Below are positions 35,119 through 46,289 of a stretch of DNA of 64,000 nucleotides, one piece after another. How positions within the stretch are numbered: position 1 is the stretch's first letter; each line of letters begins with the position of its first letter. Both the position numbers and the translations under genes were made by a program. The notes beneath the pieces are model-generated. The model did not search any database, had not been told where the DNA came from, and saw only the letters and a list, made by a program, of their open reading frames with translations. The DNA lies in assembly GCF_010183535.1 (NCBI RefSeq), contig NC_071329.1, positions 5,704,001 through 5,768,000 on the forward strand. Direction: 5' to 3'. The stretch comes from Caenorhabditis remanei (taxonomy: Eukaryota; Nematoda; Chromadorea; Rhabditida; Rhabditidae).

Positions 35119-36327
35119 TAAATACGTGAACTTTATTCGAATATCAGAAACAGAATCGGCAACGTCGCCAACTCTGTGAAAAACAATTGAACTGGAGGAA
35201 AAATATAAAAACACGTGAACTACACAGGGAAGGAAAGAATTTCCAGAATCGGCAAAGTTGCCGATCCTGTTATTAAAAGAGATTCCAAAAAATTTAAAAA
35301 CGTGAACTCGGTGACAGTAGAGGGTACTTCGTGGATAGAATCGTTCTTCGAAATTGTGAAAACTGTCGATAAAATGAAGTAGATGCCGACGATATATATT
35401 AGATGGGTGTCATACAAGTCTAAGTTGTCTGAAATAATAATGGTTTATAGAAAACTTTGTTTTTTGTTACTAACCTTTGTGAAGTTTTATTCCAATTGTA
35501 TCAAAATGAAGTGAGTGATAAACCAACACTTCTAGTTATTGATTCAAAAATAGACTGACAAACTGATAATTTGGGTCCTGCAATATGAATTTGTATAATG
35601 TTGTATACGACTTACTTTTATGCCGCAAAAGAAAACGAAAAATATCTGAAAACACTACCGCTGAATAAGAAATGAATTTTCTTTACATTCAAATAAATAT
35701 CACGGAATAAAAACCGTTGAAAAAATATCAACGTGCCCTAGATTTATAAAAACGCGGCTCAAGAGCAATGTTTTTCATTCTCGCACTATCCGAATGCAAA
35801 ACTATTTGAAAGCGTTTTTCTCGCGGACAGGTAAGTCGTATACAACATTATACAAATTCATATTGCAGGACCCAAATTATCAGTTTGTCAGTCTATTTTT
35901 GAATCAATAACTAGAAGTGTTGGTTTATCACTCACTTCATTTTGATACAATTGGAATAAAACTTCACAAAGGTTAGTAACAAAAAACAAAGTTTTCTATA
36001 AACCATTATTATTTCAGACAACTTAGACTTGTATGACACCCATCTAATATATATCGTCGGCATCTACTTCATTTTATCGACAGTTTTCACAATTTCGAAG
36101 AACGATTCTATCCACGAAGTACCCTCTACTGTCACCGAGTTCACGTTTTTAAATTTTTTGGAATCTCTTTTAATAACAGGATCGGCAACTTTGCCGATTC
36201 TGGAAATTCTTTCCTTCCCTGTGTAGTTCACGTGTTTTTATATTTTTCCTCCAGTTCAATTGTTTTTCACAGAGTTGGCGACGTTGCCGATTCTGTTTCT
36301 GATATTCGAATCAAGTTCACATATTTA
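35119..36327. repeat. Near-perfect palindrome, 0.5 kb arms
   Basis: Left arm 35119-35615 and right arm 35831-36327 are reverse complements (coordinates sum to 71446). By eye they are identical for about 470 bp, with only two substitutions near the outer ends. The 215-bp loop (35616-35830) is asymmetric. A 65-codon frame is therefore present identically at 35417-35220 (-) and 36029-36226 (+). No target duplication was found. It could be a recent inverted duplication, a fold-back element, or an assembly artefact. Confidence 0.9.
35794..36226 (+). CDS. Candidate spliced ORF in palindrome (81 aa)
   Basis: Exon 1 (35794-35830) starts with ATG in the loop (MQNYLKAFFSRT) and ends exactly at the arm boundary with ACAG|GTAAGT. 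Exon 2 (36018-36226) follows TTATTTCAG, joins in frame and ends with TAG. The product has a hydrophobic helix (THLIYIVGIYFILSTVF) and a second apolar stretch (ITGSATLPILEILSFPV) at the C-terminus. An intermediate exon is also possible, as GCAG|GACCC (35868) and AAAG|GTTAGT (35978) look like splice sites, but it introduces stops. The left arm carries the same exon 2 on the minus strand but lacks this exon 1. No family recognised. Confidence 0.35.
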
Positions 36328-36349
36328 TTTTGTCAATGGTGATAGGCAA

Positions 36350-37290
36350 GGCTGCTCGGCAGTCACCGGCAACTTTAGCGCGGAAGTTGGTCGGCTTCTG
36401 CTCGGAGGTTGGTCGGATTCTGGACAAGACCGCTGCTAAAGCCGACCAAGATACGACCAACTTCCGACCAACTTCTGACACGGACCGCATAGAACCCCTC
36501 GATCGCCTTATTGATTTATTTTTCGCGCACAAAAACAGCTGAAATATCATATATTACAATTTATTCACTAAAAGGACTATACATAAAAAAGTATAAGTTT
36601 TAAAAAATACAAAAAAAACAACTACATACAATGATTTTTTGAAGTATCCCTGGAGTGCTCGCATTGTTGTCCAGATGTAGACTTCGCCAGTGAATTTCTG
36701 TAAAATACATTAATTAATTATGATTTTTACTTGTAAATATTACCTTCTGACAATACATTCAAGGTGGGAAGTTCGCACTGTTTGCTTTTTAGTGAGAACC
36801 TGAAAAAACTTAGAGATTTCTGGTTATGAGATAAAAATCCACTTACGATAACTTTTCCACTGAACTTGTGCACCTCCACTAACGAAATTCGATTTTTTCC
36901 ATGAAATTTCGTAATCTGAATGAAAAATAATGTAAGATTTGATACAAATAAGAAAAATTCACTCAAAAACGAATAAATAAAACTTCGGAAAATGATTGAA
37001 AAAACAAAAAGCACGCGTTGCGAGACACTCGACGCTCTTAACATCCGACCAAGGTCCGATCAACTTCTGGGCAGCCGACAGTCATTTCGAAACTTGTGAT
37101 CAGAAGCCGACCAATGTCCGAGCTAAAGCCCACATTCTCTTAACTTCTGACCAAAAGGTGACCTAGATCCGACCTAAAGTCTGAAATCGTTAAACTTCCG
37201 GCCAGAAGGTGAGCAAGATCCGATCTAAAGCCGAATCGACCTCAACTTCCGCCCAAAAGTTGCCACACGACTGCCGAGTGTCGCACGGCC
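36350..37290. mobile_element. Element with CGGCAGTC termini and GAAGTTGGTCGG repeats
   Basis: The left end GCTCGGCAGTCACCGGCAAC then TTTAGCGCGGAAGTTGG is mirrored at the right end (CTTCCGCCCAAAAGTTGCCA then CACGACTGCCGAGTG). Inside each end are arrays of GAAGTTGGTCGG in both orientations (36375-36480 and 37045-37260). The centre is AT-rich and on the minus strand shows exon-like pieces with good splice sites: 36914-36846 (TTCATTCAG| ... |GTAAGT), 36810-36754 (TTTTTTCAG| ... |GTAATA) and one beginning at 36699. Their joint reading frame is not settled, so no gene is called. Confidence 0.55.
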
Positions 37291-38553
37291 GGTTGCGGCC
37301 GGCCGCAGCCCTCTTTTTTTAGGGCCGTCGAGGCCGCGGATTAACCAAATGGGCTGAATTTTAGTACATCGACTAATCTTTTGGTCCTCTACAAGGCCGC
37401 CTGAAGAAGCGAAAATTTTTCATGGCTGGGAACTGAGATATAGAATCGGCCCACGGCCTTTTTGACAGCCTTGGTGATAGGCTATAATACTGTATGTATA
37501 ATACTGTGCTTCAAAACTGAGAGAGGATCTCATGATTGGCGCATTTTTCTCGTTTTCTAGTTATTTCCTGATTTTTAACGCTCGCATACGAGAATTTTCT
37601 CAGTTTTGTTTGAAATTTTCATTTTGAGGAGTTTTCTGGGCTTCAACATAAAAATTACAAAACTTCAAAGAAGTTAAAACGAAAACAAAAATTTCCAAAC
37701 TCTGGCTTTCTTATATCATCGGTGAAAATAAAATCAGCAAAAGGGATTCCATGATCCGCCAAAAATCCACACTTGTATACTCTAGTAGGCATTTACAGTT
37801 ATCATTTCGAAGCAGTTACGTAGCGAGCAGCGTTAAATCGTCCTGGATCTTCTCAATTGACAAGTATAGATGTTTTGACGGCAAGACGAGTTAGCCACAG
37901 CTTTCTAGCAAATGTTTCTTTAAATTCTGACCGTTAGAACACTTGTCAACCGATCTTTACCGATCCTTGCCAGCACTTCCAACCTTGTAACTATCTTGAA
38001 GACTTGGATTATGAGCAAAAAGGTATACCAGAATGTAGTTCTACTTTATATGAACTAAGTGAGGATTTGTTACTTCATGGCAGTTGGGCTAGAATGAAAA
38101 ATCTTCCAAAAATAGTCGGAAGAACAGTCTAGTCAATCCTGCGGTACAATAACCAGCTCTAAGTCAGTTCGTAATTTTTTATAGACATAAAACTCGTCGA
38201 GACCTACATTTTGGTATATTTTTCAGTTCATGGTATTAATTGCTTGAGTTTGGAGTGTGTTCCGGTCCGGCGTGTGTCGGAAGATTGTTGAGAAAGTATG
38301 AAGGGTTACGGTAGTGCGCTGCCAATTTTCAATGACGAATTCATACCTACTTGTCATCTTTCCTTTCTCTTACCTTTCAATGTCACAAAATTCTATGACT
38401 GGTTTTTTGAACTTTCCCCTGTATTTTTCTCTTTTCCCTCTCTCACTATCTCTCTATTTGCCTTATCAATTGTTGAATTGTCATCGTGGTTTCCGCGTGT
38501 AAATACATATAAATACTCGTTTCAGTTTTCACTCTTTCATTCTCCTCTTTGCA
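37291..38553. other. Intergenic upstream of the GST
   Basis: Begins with GC-rich GGCCGGTTGCGGCCGGCCGC text (37287-37306), related to 26.7-26.85 kb. The remainder is ordinary AT-rich DNA; the CT-rich 38380-38550 just before the ATG is presumably the GST promoter and 5' UTR. No other exon is supported. Confidence 0.4.
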
Positions 38554-41332
38554 ATGGTCCACTACAAACTGACCTACTTCTTATCGCGTGGTCTTGCTGA
38601 TGTCTCCCGTCAACTGTTTCATTTGGCTGGTGTTGAATTCGAGGATGAACGATTGAATCAAGATCAATTTCTGAAGAGAAAAGAGAGTTTCCCATTCAAA
38701 CAAGTGCCAGTTTTGACGGTTGATGGTTTGGAGATTCCACAGTCGATGGCCATTGCCAGATACTTGGCAACGAAGTTTGGTAAGTGAGCATTTTTTGTTT
38801 CGAAAAATTGGGTCAGGTAAAATGTGTAACAAATATAGGGGTCGCAATCATTCTAGAATGTCCAGTCCAAAAAACGCTGGCCGAATTTTTCCGTTAAGTT
38901 TCTAGGGCACGGAAATTTCATCCACTTTAATTTAGCGATCTAGTTTCAATATTGAGAGAACAATGTTTTTCATATCTTTTAAATAAAAGAAAGACAGTTC
39001 GTTTAAAAATGGTCAAACTTGGCGTAAATTGGCTAAAAATCGTTTCAAAAATTGGTTTAGTCTCGGTCTAAATTAGGTTTAGAATGATCCAAGTCGCCAA
39101 TTTAGGCTTCTGGTGTAGATTTACGGAGCTTTTGTTAAGATTTACAGTACTGGCCATAAAGAATGCGACACTTGCAGTTTTAGTTGAAAATGGTCAACTT
39201 TATGACTGTGACACGGCCTTCCTGATAGTCTTACAATATTGATTTTTATGGAGTGTATAGATCACAAATAGAGCTTCATTTTTGTAGTTGATAACTTTTT
39301 TGTACGAGCACATCCTAATAAGTTATCATTTGTCAAAGTAAACAGCTCAGAAACCTCTCTTTTTAGCACGGAAAAATGGCAACAATTGCGAGAAATTTCT
39401 TTGACGATTGATAACTTCTTCGGATGTGCTCGTACAAAAAAGTTGTAAACTACAAAAATGAAGCTCTATTTGTGATCTATACACTCCATAAACAATCAAT
39501 ATTGTAAGACTATCAGGGAGGCCGTGTCAAAGTCACAAAGTTGACCATTTTCAACTAAAACCTGCAAGTGTCGCATTCTTTATGGCCAGTACTGTACGAA
39601 TTTTCTGTGTTGGCAAGGAAGAACTTTCCGCTGGCCTAGAAACCCAACGGAAAAAGATCGGCCATCACTGTCAGTTTTGGGCATTTCCGGGATAAAACTC
39701 GCGTCTTGGAAATTAGGTGTCCTCATAGAAATGCCCACAATTTTATGCATATTTCATAAGATTTTCCCAGATTTCCATAAATCCTTTTCGAAGGAGACTA
39801 GACTCTTTTTGCCCCAAAAATTCCTTTTCCATTTGCAGGATTCGCTGGGAAGACCCCAGAAGAATCTGCGCTCGTCGACGCATTCGTTGATCAATTCAAG
39901 GATTTCTATGCGGAAATCCACGATTACTTCTATACAATGCTTGGATTCACTCAATTAGATGGAGAACAGCAAAAAGAGAAAGTGCTGATTCCGGCAAGAG
40001 ACAAGTTTTTGCCCCTTTTGGCCAAGTTCTTGGCAAAGAGCAAGTCTGGATTTTTAGTGGATTCAGGGATCACTTTCGCTGATTTGATTATTGTTGATGA
40101 TATGACAACTTTGATTAATTGGTGGCCACAGTATGCTGAAGGGTATCCGGAGGTGAGTTTCTCTTAAAAAACTGTCCCACTTGGCAATTACTGGACAATT
40201 AATTCATACTTGCAAACAGGGCCGAAACGGGCCAACACGGGCCGGCGCGTAACTCGCTTCAAACTGAGTTTTATGAGCTGAAAAATAGACCAAAATGTAA
40301 TCTCGGCGAGTTCTATGTCACTGATATAATACGAGCCGGATGATTATTCGTTAATGTGCCGCGGGCCGGGCTAGAATGGCTTTTTTGGCCATTTTCGCGG
40401 TTTTTTAGCACTTTTCCCAGCCAGCGGCACAATAACGAATAGCCATCCGGCCCGTAGTAGGTCACGAAGATAGAACTCGTCGAGATCTACATTTTGGTAT
40501 ATTTTCCAGCTCATGAAATTAAGTTTGAAGCGAGTTACGCGGCGGCCCGTTTCGGCCCGGTCTGCAAGTATGTAATTAACTATTCCTGATTCCAACGATG
40601 CAATATCGCTTTCTCATCTTATTCGCATCGTCTAGAACTTCTCTCTATCTACTCTATAAGACACCGTAGACTCAAAGCGCAATTACTCCTCCTGTATAAA
40701 TTTATAGCTGGCGCATCTCATTTTCCCAATCTCAATTCCTTTATCAGACTGTCAAGTTCTCCACGAAGACCCATGACCCTCATTTATCTCTCCCCCCTCT
40801 CCGACAATTTTTTCTCTTTTATCCTTCCCATCTGGAATGCCATCGTTGCCAATGTTAGTAGTTTCCTCTCCCCCTCCCAATTTGAACATCTTCTTGACTC
40901 TGCCATTACCCGGTTTTAATTAATTATCTCATCTGGTCATTTTGTTAAATACATATTATTCTTTTCTCATTTAATTTGCCTTCTTACGGTTATCTCTTCC
41001 CCCTTGCCAACTTGTCTGTCTACCCTCCTTTTTATATGTATTCTCATTCCCCGTTTCCTATGTATCATGTCATCCCTATTTTCTACTCGAAACTGTCTCG
41101 TGAGGGATCGTTTCTAGTCTTTTGAATCTATATGGTTTCCTTTTAGTCGCAATAAATTTAAATTTAAATTTGAATCTGCAAATTCTCAGTTTGGGTCTGT
41201 ATTGAAATAGCATCGTAGCTAAACCATCGACTAAAAACTGAATTTTTTCAGATTCTCGCGTGGCGTGAGCGTGTAATGAACTACCCAAAACTGAAGGAGT
41301 ATATTGAGAAGAGACCAGTCACCATGGCTTAA
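38554..41332 (+). CDS. gst-13: Glutathione S-transferase, nematode sigma class (206 aa)
   Basis: Conjugates reduced glutathione to electrophiles in the cytosol. Exons 38554-38779, 39839-40152 and 41252-41332 join in frame to 206 residues, the usual length. The start MVHYKLTYF places the catalytic tyrosine at position 8. The glutathione-site segment FPFKQVPVLTVDG with following IPQSMAIARYLA is intact, and the C-terminal all-helical domain runs from about residue 80 to the end (GRLF/ITFADL-type segment: GFLVDSGITFADL). RGLADVSRQLFHLAG replaces the commoner RG.AE..R.... of paralogues. Intron 1 holds a 450-bp hairpin element and intron 2 a CGGGCC element. The gst-13 label rests on recalled synteny (T26C5.1 beside T26C5.3), not on alignment; another of the many worm GST paralogues is the alternative. 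Confidence 0.92.
39145..39594. mobile_element. 450-bp near-perfect palindromic MITE (TA-flanked)
   Basis: Termini CAGTACTGGCCATAAAGAAT ... ATTCTTTATGGCCAGTACTG are flanked by TA on both sides, the target of Tc1/mariner-type transposases. The arms match over about 200 bp each, including an internal TTGTAGTTGATAACTTTTTT motif and its complement. A solo terminus is at 25329-25385. It lies in GST intron 1. Confidence 0.85.
40205..40572. mobile_element. hAT-like CGGGCC MITE, copy in GST intron 2
   Basis: Ends CATACTTGCAA ... TTGCAAGTATG-like (right end CTGCAAGTATG). Inside are AGGGCCGAAACGGGCCAACA and CGGCCCGTTTCGGCCCGG, plus a long internal inverted repeat (GAGTTCTATGTCACTG against ACGAAGATAGAACTCGTCGA). 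The flanking 8 bp match only partly, so the insertion is old. Confidence 0.65.
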
Positions 41333-41623
41333 ACAGCACTGATAAATTGAGTTATTTTTGAAAAAAATTAACATTTTGTTGTAGTTTTTCATCTTCTTTG
41401 TTTTTCCAGTAAATAATTGAATTACATCTGTCGTCTGTTCGCTTTTTTCTAAATTATTCGTTTTTTTTTTTTGATAAATAGAATAAAGCCCGTGAGAAAC
41501 TTAGAAGTTGTCAAAATCGCTTACAAAGATAACCAGGAACCATGGCCCTGGACTGCGAAACACGCTATAAGCCCAACCATCTAAAAATTGGATATACAAA
41601 TTGTTTTTCCGTCAAGAACAAAA

Positions 41624-41813
41624 CAGACTTGCAACGGGCCGGAATTAAAATTTCTCCGGCCCGGCCCAATTTTTGTAGGTTTCGAAGGTTGTTGGAAAAT
41701 ATACTTCAGGAAAAATATGAAAAATTTTCAGAAAATAAATTTTTGGACAAAAAATTGTAGTGAAAAAAGTTCGAAAATTCAAATCCGGGCCGGCCCGGAA
41801 TTTTGCAAGTCTG
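41624..41813. mobile_element. hAT-like CGGGCC MITE, short copy
   Basis: About 190 bp, ends CAGACTTGCAA ... TTGCAAGTCTG. CGGGCCGGAA and CCGGCCCGGCCC lie at the left and CGGGCCGGCCCGGAA at the right. The 8-bp flanks agree at only 5 of 8 positions. It lies between the GST and F-box genes; the rest of 41333-42262 shows no gene. Confidence 0.65.
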
Positions 41814-42262
41814 GTATTAAATAAAATCTGCTAGAGCACCAATTTGTTGTATCCCTGATGGTTTTATTTGGGAAAGAGGGGAGATAGTTTTCACTTGTAG
41901 AACTTCTAGAAATTTGGAGAATAGAAGCATTCAAGAGAAAAGTTCCGAGATATTTCAAAGAGCTGCGGAATACGCGTTTTTTCCACACGCCAGGCACCAG
42001 AATTTGTTTCGGGACTGGTTTTCACTAGGATCCTTCACCTATACCAATACCTTCTAATCCTAATACACTATTACTCTTCATATAAATTTGATTTCTCACC
42101 CTTCCTGGTCATGGTCGGATGTCGTCTGGCCGGTAGTATGTTTACCTGTAGACGGTCCTGTTAGCCTCCCAGACCCCCCCAGCAGAAAGGGCAGATGCGT
42201 AAGATGCAAACGATATGCACACAACGTTGTGAATCAATAATTTTTGCCTTTCTTCTCTACTC

Positions 42263-44417
42263 ATGGTTTGGAAAATTATGAAAAGTTCATTACAGAGAAT
42301 TCATAAAGCTATCAGAATGTGTTTTTGGAACATTGACACATCTATTCCAAAACACAAACCGTTTCTCATTCTGAAACTTCCACTAGTGCCGTTTAAATTG
42401 GTTACTGAGTTTATGGACTCAAATGAAATGTAAGTTATAGGATATCCAAACTTCTGTTTGTAGTTCAAGAACACTGTAGTTCAGTGTCGTTCGCAGTTCC
42501 TCGTCTCCTAAAAACACAAAACTCGTATTTTTTTCAGAATAAAATTATCCATGTGCTCTTATCGTCTGGAATCTTTTCTCAGAGTTTCGAAATACAAACT
42601 GAAGAAAATCACTGTTCATTTAGGCGAACAACGTTTAAGATACGACTTGGCCCAATCGAATAACTTCTTATCTATTCTTTTCCGGAAAAGGAAGTCTGAA
42701 AAACAGTTGGAGTCAGTTTCGAAAATGGAGCAGTTATGTGAAAGGTTCGTAAGAAACGTCAAGATACTTTATGTTTCTGAAACGCATTCGTTTGTTTCAG
42801 ATACTACGGTGAAGATAACACATTTTTAATGATTGAACATTGTTCATCTAACACGGTTCTTGACTTGTTTAAATGCATCAGTGCTGTTTTTTCTTGTCCT
42901 TCGGTGAGATGGAACTTTTATTTAGACGAGCTAAGAACTGAAACAATGATGCATTGCTTGAACTTATCATTATTAGAAAAATGCACCGGTTTCTCATTTA
43001 TGAGAGGCAGTTTAAGTACTTCACTGTTAACCGAACTGATGGACAAAATACCAGTGTCGAAGCGACTTGAAATTGGTTCAGATATTCCAATAGATTTTAA
43101 GCATCCGAATGTAAGTGTTTTATTATACCAGTTGAAAGTGCCGCTCAGCTTCGTGAAACGAAAACACATACAAAATCACTGTGTTTCAAAACATACCTTC
43201 ATTTTCTCCGGAGTAAGCCTCAAACCGTAAGCAATCCTATTTTTGAAATCGGATGCACTTGGGTTTATAATCATACTTGTCAAGGGCCGGGCTTTTTTTC
43301 CAAAACTTCAGGCCCGTCTTTTGGAAGGAATTTTTTTTCAAATTTTTTTCAAATTTTTTTTCGAATTTGAGTAAAGGCTGAAAAATTCAGTCAATCTTTC
43401 GTAAAATATACTAAATCATCATGAAAAAAGTATGAAAAACGAGTAAATTGGAACATTTTTCCCCATGAAAAATTTGAAAATTTTTCTCAAAAATCCCATA
43501 TCCCTGAAAAGAGGGGCCTGAGGGGCCGGGCCCGGGCCTAAGCTTTTCAGGCCCGGCCCCTCATTTGACAAGTATGTTTAAAATGGTTCTGTGAGTAAGC
43601 TACCAAGTTTAACCAGAATGTTTTCGTTGTTAATTCCAATGAATTATTATTCTTATCTATCAAACTTTAAACGTTTTCAGGCTTTAAAATACTATGTCAC
43701 TAAGTATAACAATGGTAGATGGATAACTATGAATGATCTGAAATCAATAAGAAATGTTGGTTGGATAGAGTTAAAGTCCACAATTTTCGGTTGTAATGAT
43801 GTCAACGAATTTTTGAGATATTGGGTAAACTGTGAAGAGGATATGCTGAAACTACTGGATTTGAATTTGAAAGAAGGCGCATTTATCGACGTAGATGCTC
43901 TTACTGATCAACTCATCACTGTGCGTGTCGAAGGGGCCAGTTCCCCTCATTTTTTCATGTAAGTTCACAAACAATAATATTATTATCTGTGTTATCTAGA
44001 TATTATCTGTGAGTGGTTCGACTATAAACCAATTCACGGGTACGGTCAATTTTTGACATTATGGCTCGTATCTTTCCGAATTCAGTTTAGGTAAAACGGT
44101 CCACCTTTTTTAACACTTTGAGTTTTATGAAATTCTTTAAAATAATCATCTGTTACAGAAAAGCAAAGAATCACAAACACAGGAAGTTCGTACTAGGCCA
44201 TTTGGAAATAGAGAACGATAACTTGGTCAGATTTTCTGCTTGGGAAGCTGATATCCATCTTTTTGGAATTCTAGAGTTGCTCGAGAGAAAAAAGGAGTTG
44301 GAAGAAAAAATATCAATGATAGAGAAACGAGAAAACCAGTCGGGTATTTCTAATTTCTCACAAGAAATAAGAGAAAAAACTATATGCAGAACTACGGCGT
44401 TTGAAAATAAGTTTTAA
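42263..44417 (+). CDS. F-box protein with FBA-2-type C-terminal region (406 aa)
   Basis: Probably a substrate adaptor of an SCF (SKP1-cullin-F-box) ubiquitin ligase; worms have hundreds of rapidly evolving paralogues. Exons 42263-42429, 42538-42744, 42801-43110, 43681-43958 and 44159-44417 have consensus splice sites and keep frame. The F-box lies at about residues 33-75: PFLILKLPLVPFKLVTEFMD then SNEIIKLSMCSYRL fits the P(F/L)..L.LP......M...E...LS.CS.R pattern of the nematode fbxb/sdz-33 type. The middle (about residues 200-300, including HPNALKYYVTKYNNGRWITM) resembles the F-box-associated domain type 2. The tail (ELLERKKELEEKISMIEKRE) is predicted coiled coil. The 30-residue basic extension before the F-box is unusual; initiation at Met6 or Met19 is possible. 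Intron 3 contains a CGGGCC element. Confidence 0.85.
43272..43576. mobile_element. hAT-like CGGGCC MITE in F-box gene intron 3
   Basis: About 305 bp with ends CATACTTGTCA ... TGACAAGTATG, flanked by TTTATAAT and TTTAAAAT (8 bp, one mismatch). GGGCCGGGC at the left and GGGGCCGGGCCCGGGCC at the right enclose an AT-rich core. Confidence 0.8.
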
Positions 44418-44463
44418 TGAACAAGACCACGCCGGATTTCATTTTGAAATTTAAGATACTGGC

Positions 44464-44919
44464 CAGAGCTGTGCGGAATTCCTTCCTTCGACTTCCTTCT
44501 TCCTTCTTCCGGGCCTTTTTCCCTTCCTTCTTCTTCTTCCCTCTTCCTTTTTAAAAATTTCACTTCCTTCTTCCTTCTTCCTTTTTCCTTTTCAAAAATT
44601 TTATTTCCTTCTTCCTTGTTCCTTCTTCCGTTGAAAAGTTTACTAAAATTTTGTAATTTTCGACGGTATTTTGGCGGAATTTTGGTGGTTTTTTAAGGAA
44701 TTTTGTATGAAACAACATCAAAATTCGTTTTCAGAGATGACTAGAAAAAAGTTTCCTCAAATTTGTCATTTTCAAAATTAACTTCCGATTTCCCGGTTCG
44801 GAACCCAACTTCCTTCTTCCTTCCTTCTTCCTTCCTTCTTCCTTCTTCCAGGCTTTTTTCACTTTTTTATTCCTTCTTCCTTCTTCCCTTTTCAAAAATT
44901 TTACTTCCGCACAGCTCTG
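44464..44919. mobile_element. hAT-type MITE with polypyrimidine body
   Basis: Termini CAGAGCTGTGCGGAA ... TTCCGCACAGCTCTG (15 bp, perfect) are flanked by an exact 8-bp duplication ATACTGGC (44456-44463 and 44920-44927). The CAGAG start and 8-bp duplication are hAT hallmarks. The body is almost entirely CTTCCTTCTTCC-type repeats around an AT-rich centre; no coding capacity. Confidence 0.85.
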
Positions 44920-44927
44920 ATACTGGC

Positions 44928-46285
44928 TATCCAAAATAATATATGTCTTGTCTGGGTCGTAGTGGATAAAACCGCTTTTTGGCCAAAGTTTGGGGCTCAC
45001 TCAAAAACTAAAAAATGTATTTTTGTCAATTTTAGAGATAGACTCAAAATCTTTTCAAAATACGTTTTCCAGTTTGTTTTTAACATTTCTGATGTTGACA
45101 TCAAGTTTCTAGCTTTCCAGGATAACAAATTCAAATTTTAAAAATACTTGAAGTACTAAGGGACTCACTCAAATACTGACCCTTTCTCCACTGAATTTTA
45201 TGGTTCTAGCTAATATCAATTCGTGTCATTTAACTATATTTCTTGTCTTATTGCAATTAGTGATGGAGCTACTCACAGGGTAGCAGAAAATGCAAAAAAC
45301 TATTTTTTGCTACCTTGTCAATGCCTCTAACTATTTTACCCCTCTTAACTCTAACTATGCTACCCCTCTTTATCTTTCTGTTCTACTCCCCGTTTGCTCC
45401 CATTCCATCTATTTCTTTTCCTAGTTATTAACCATCTCTTTCATGTAACTCCTAAACCAATTCATTTTCACGTGTAAGTGGTATTCACCATTCAATGAAA
45501 CAAATAAATTAAATTAAATTAAAGCTCAATTAAAGTTCAGGAAATGGTCTAGATCATATAGAACCAATTGTTTCAAAAAATTTTCTGACATTTTATTTTC
45601 AATTTTTCATCGAAAATGTGAACATTTTTAAATATCTTTTCAGAGTTCTTCTAATTCTGAATGGCTCCGCGACATTTCGCAACTCACGTAGGTTTCGCAA
45701 CTGCGACATTTCGCAACTCACGTAGGTTTCGCAACTGCGACATTTCGCAACTGCGACAATCCGCAACTACGACATTTCGCAACCACGACTCTGAAAAATT
45801 CTTAAACTACTTTTAAATTCTACAGAACGCATCTAGAAATATTGAAACTGTTGTTTTAAATTTCAGTTCTGATTTCGTTAGTAACACAAAGTTTTGATGT
45901 TAGAGAATTTTCAGCGCTTTTGGGTTTTTGTTATCGTACAAAAAACCTTAAAAGTAAAGCTCTATGTTTTATCTACAATTCCTTTAAAAACTGAGATTAT
46001 GAGAAAATGAATCATACCAAGAAGCAATATCGAATTTTATAAGTTACCTGTCACGGGCAGGGCCGAAATCGGAATTTTCCTCGGCTTGGCCCGTCGGCCC
46101 GGCGTTTGAAATTCAAAAATTGTTTCATCTAAATTTTGAGCAAAAAAATTGAGATTTTTTGAATTTTTTCCCGAAAATTCGAAGTTTTGACTATACTTCA
46201 GAATTCAATCTTGGTTTTGAATGATACTGTGTGCTATATAACATTTAATAAATAATACGTTTCTTCTGTTATTTTTTATTTGCGA
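44928..46285. repeat. Intergenic; GCAACTGCGACATTTC tandem units at 45.7 kb
   Basis: At 45660-45790 units like GCGACATTTCGCAACT recur, including two near-identical 36-bp copies with CACGTAGGTTTC, related to the GGGACGTTTTGAAAC family. At 46048-46100 one end resembling a CGGGCC element (CCTGTCACGGGCAGGGCCGA) appears without a partner. No gene seen. Confidence 0.45.
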
Positions 46286-46289
46286 TTTG

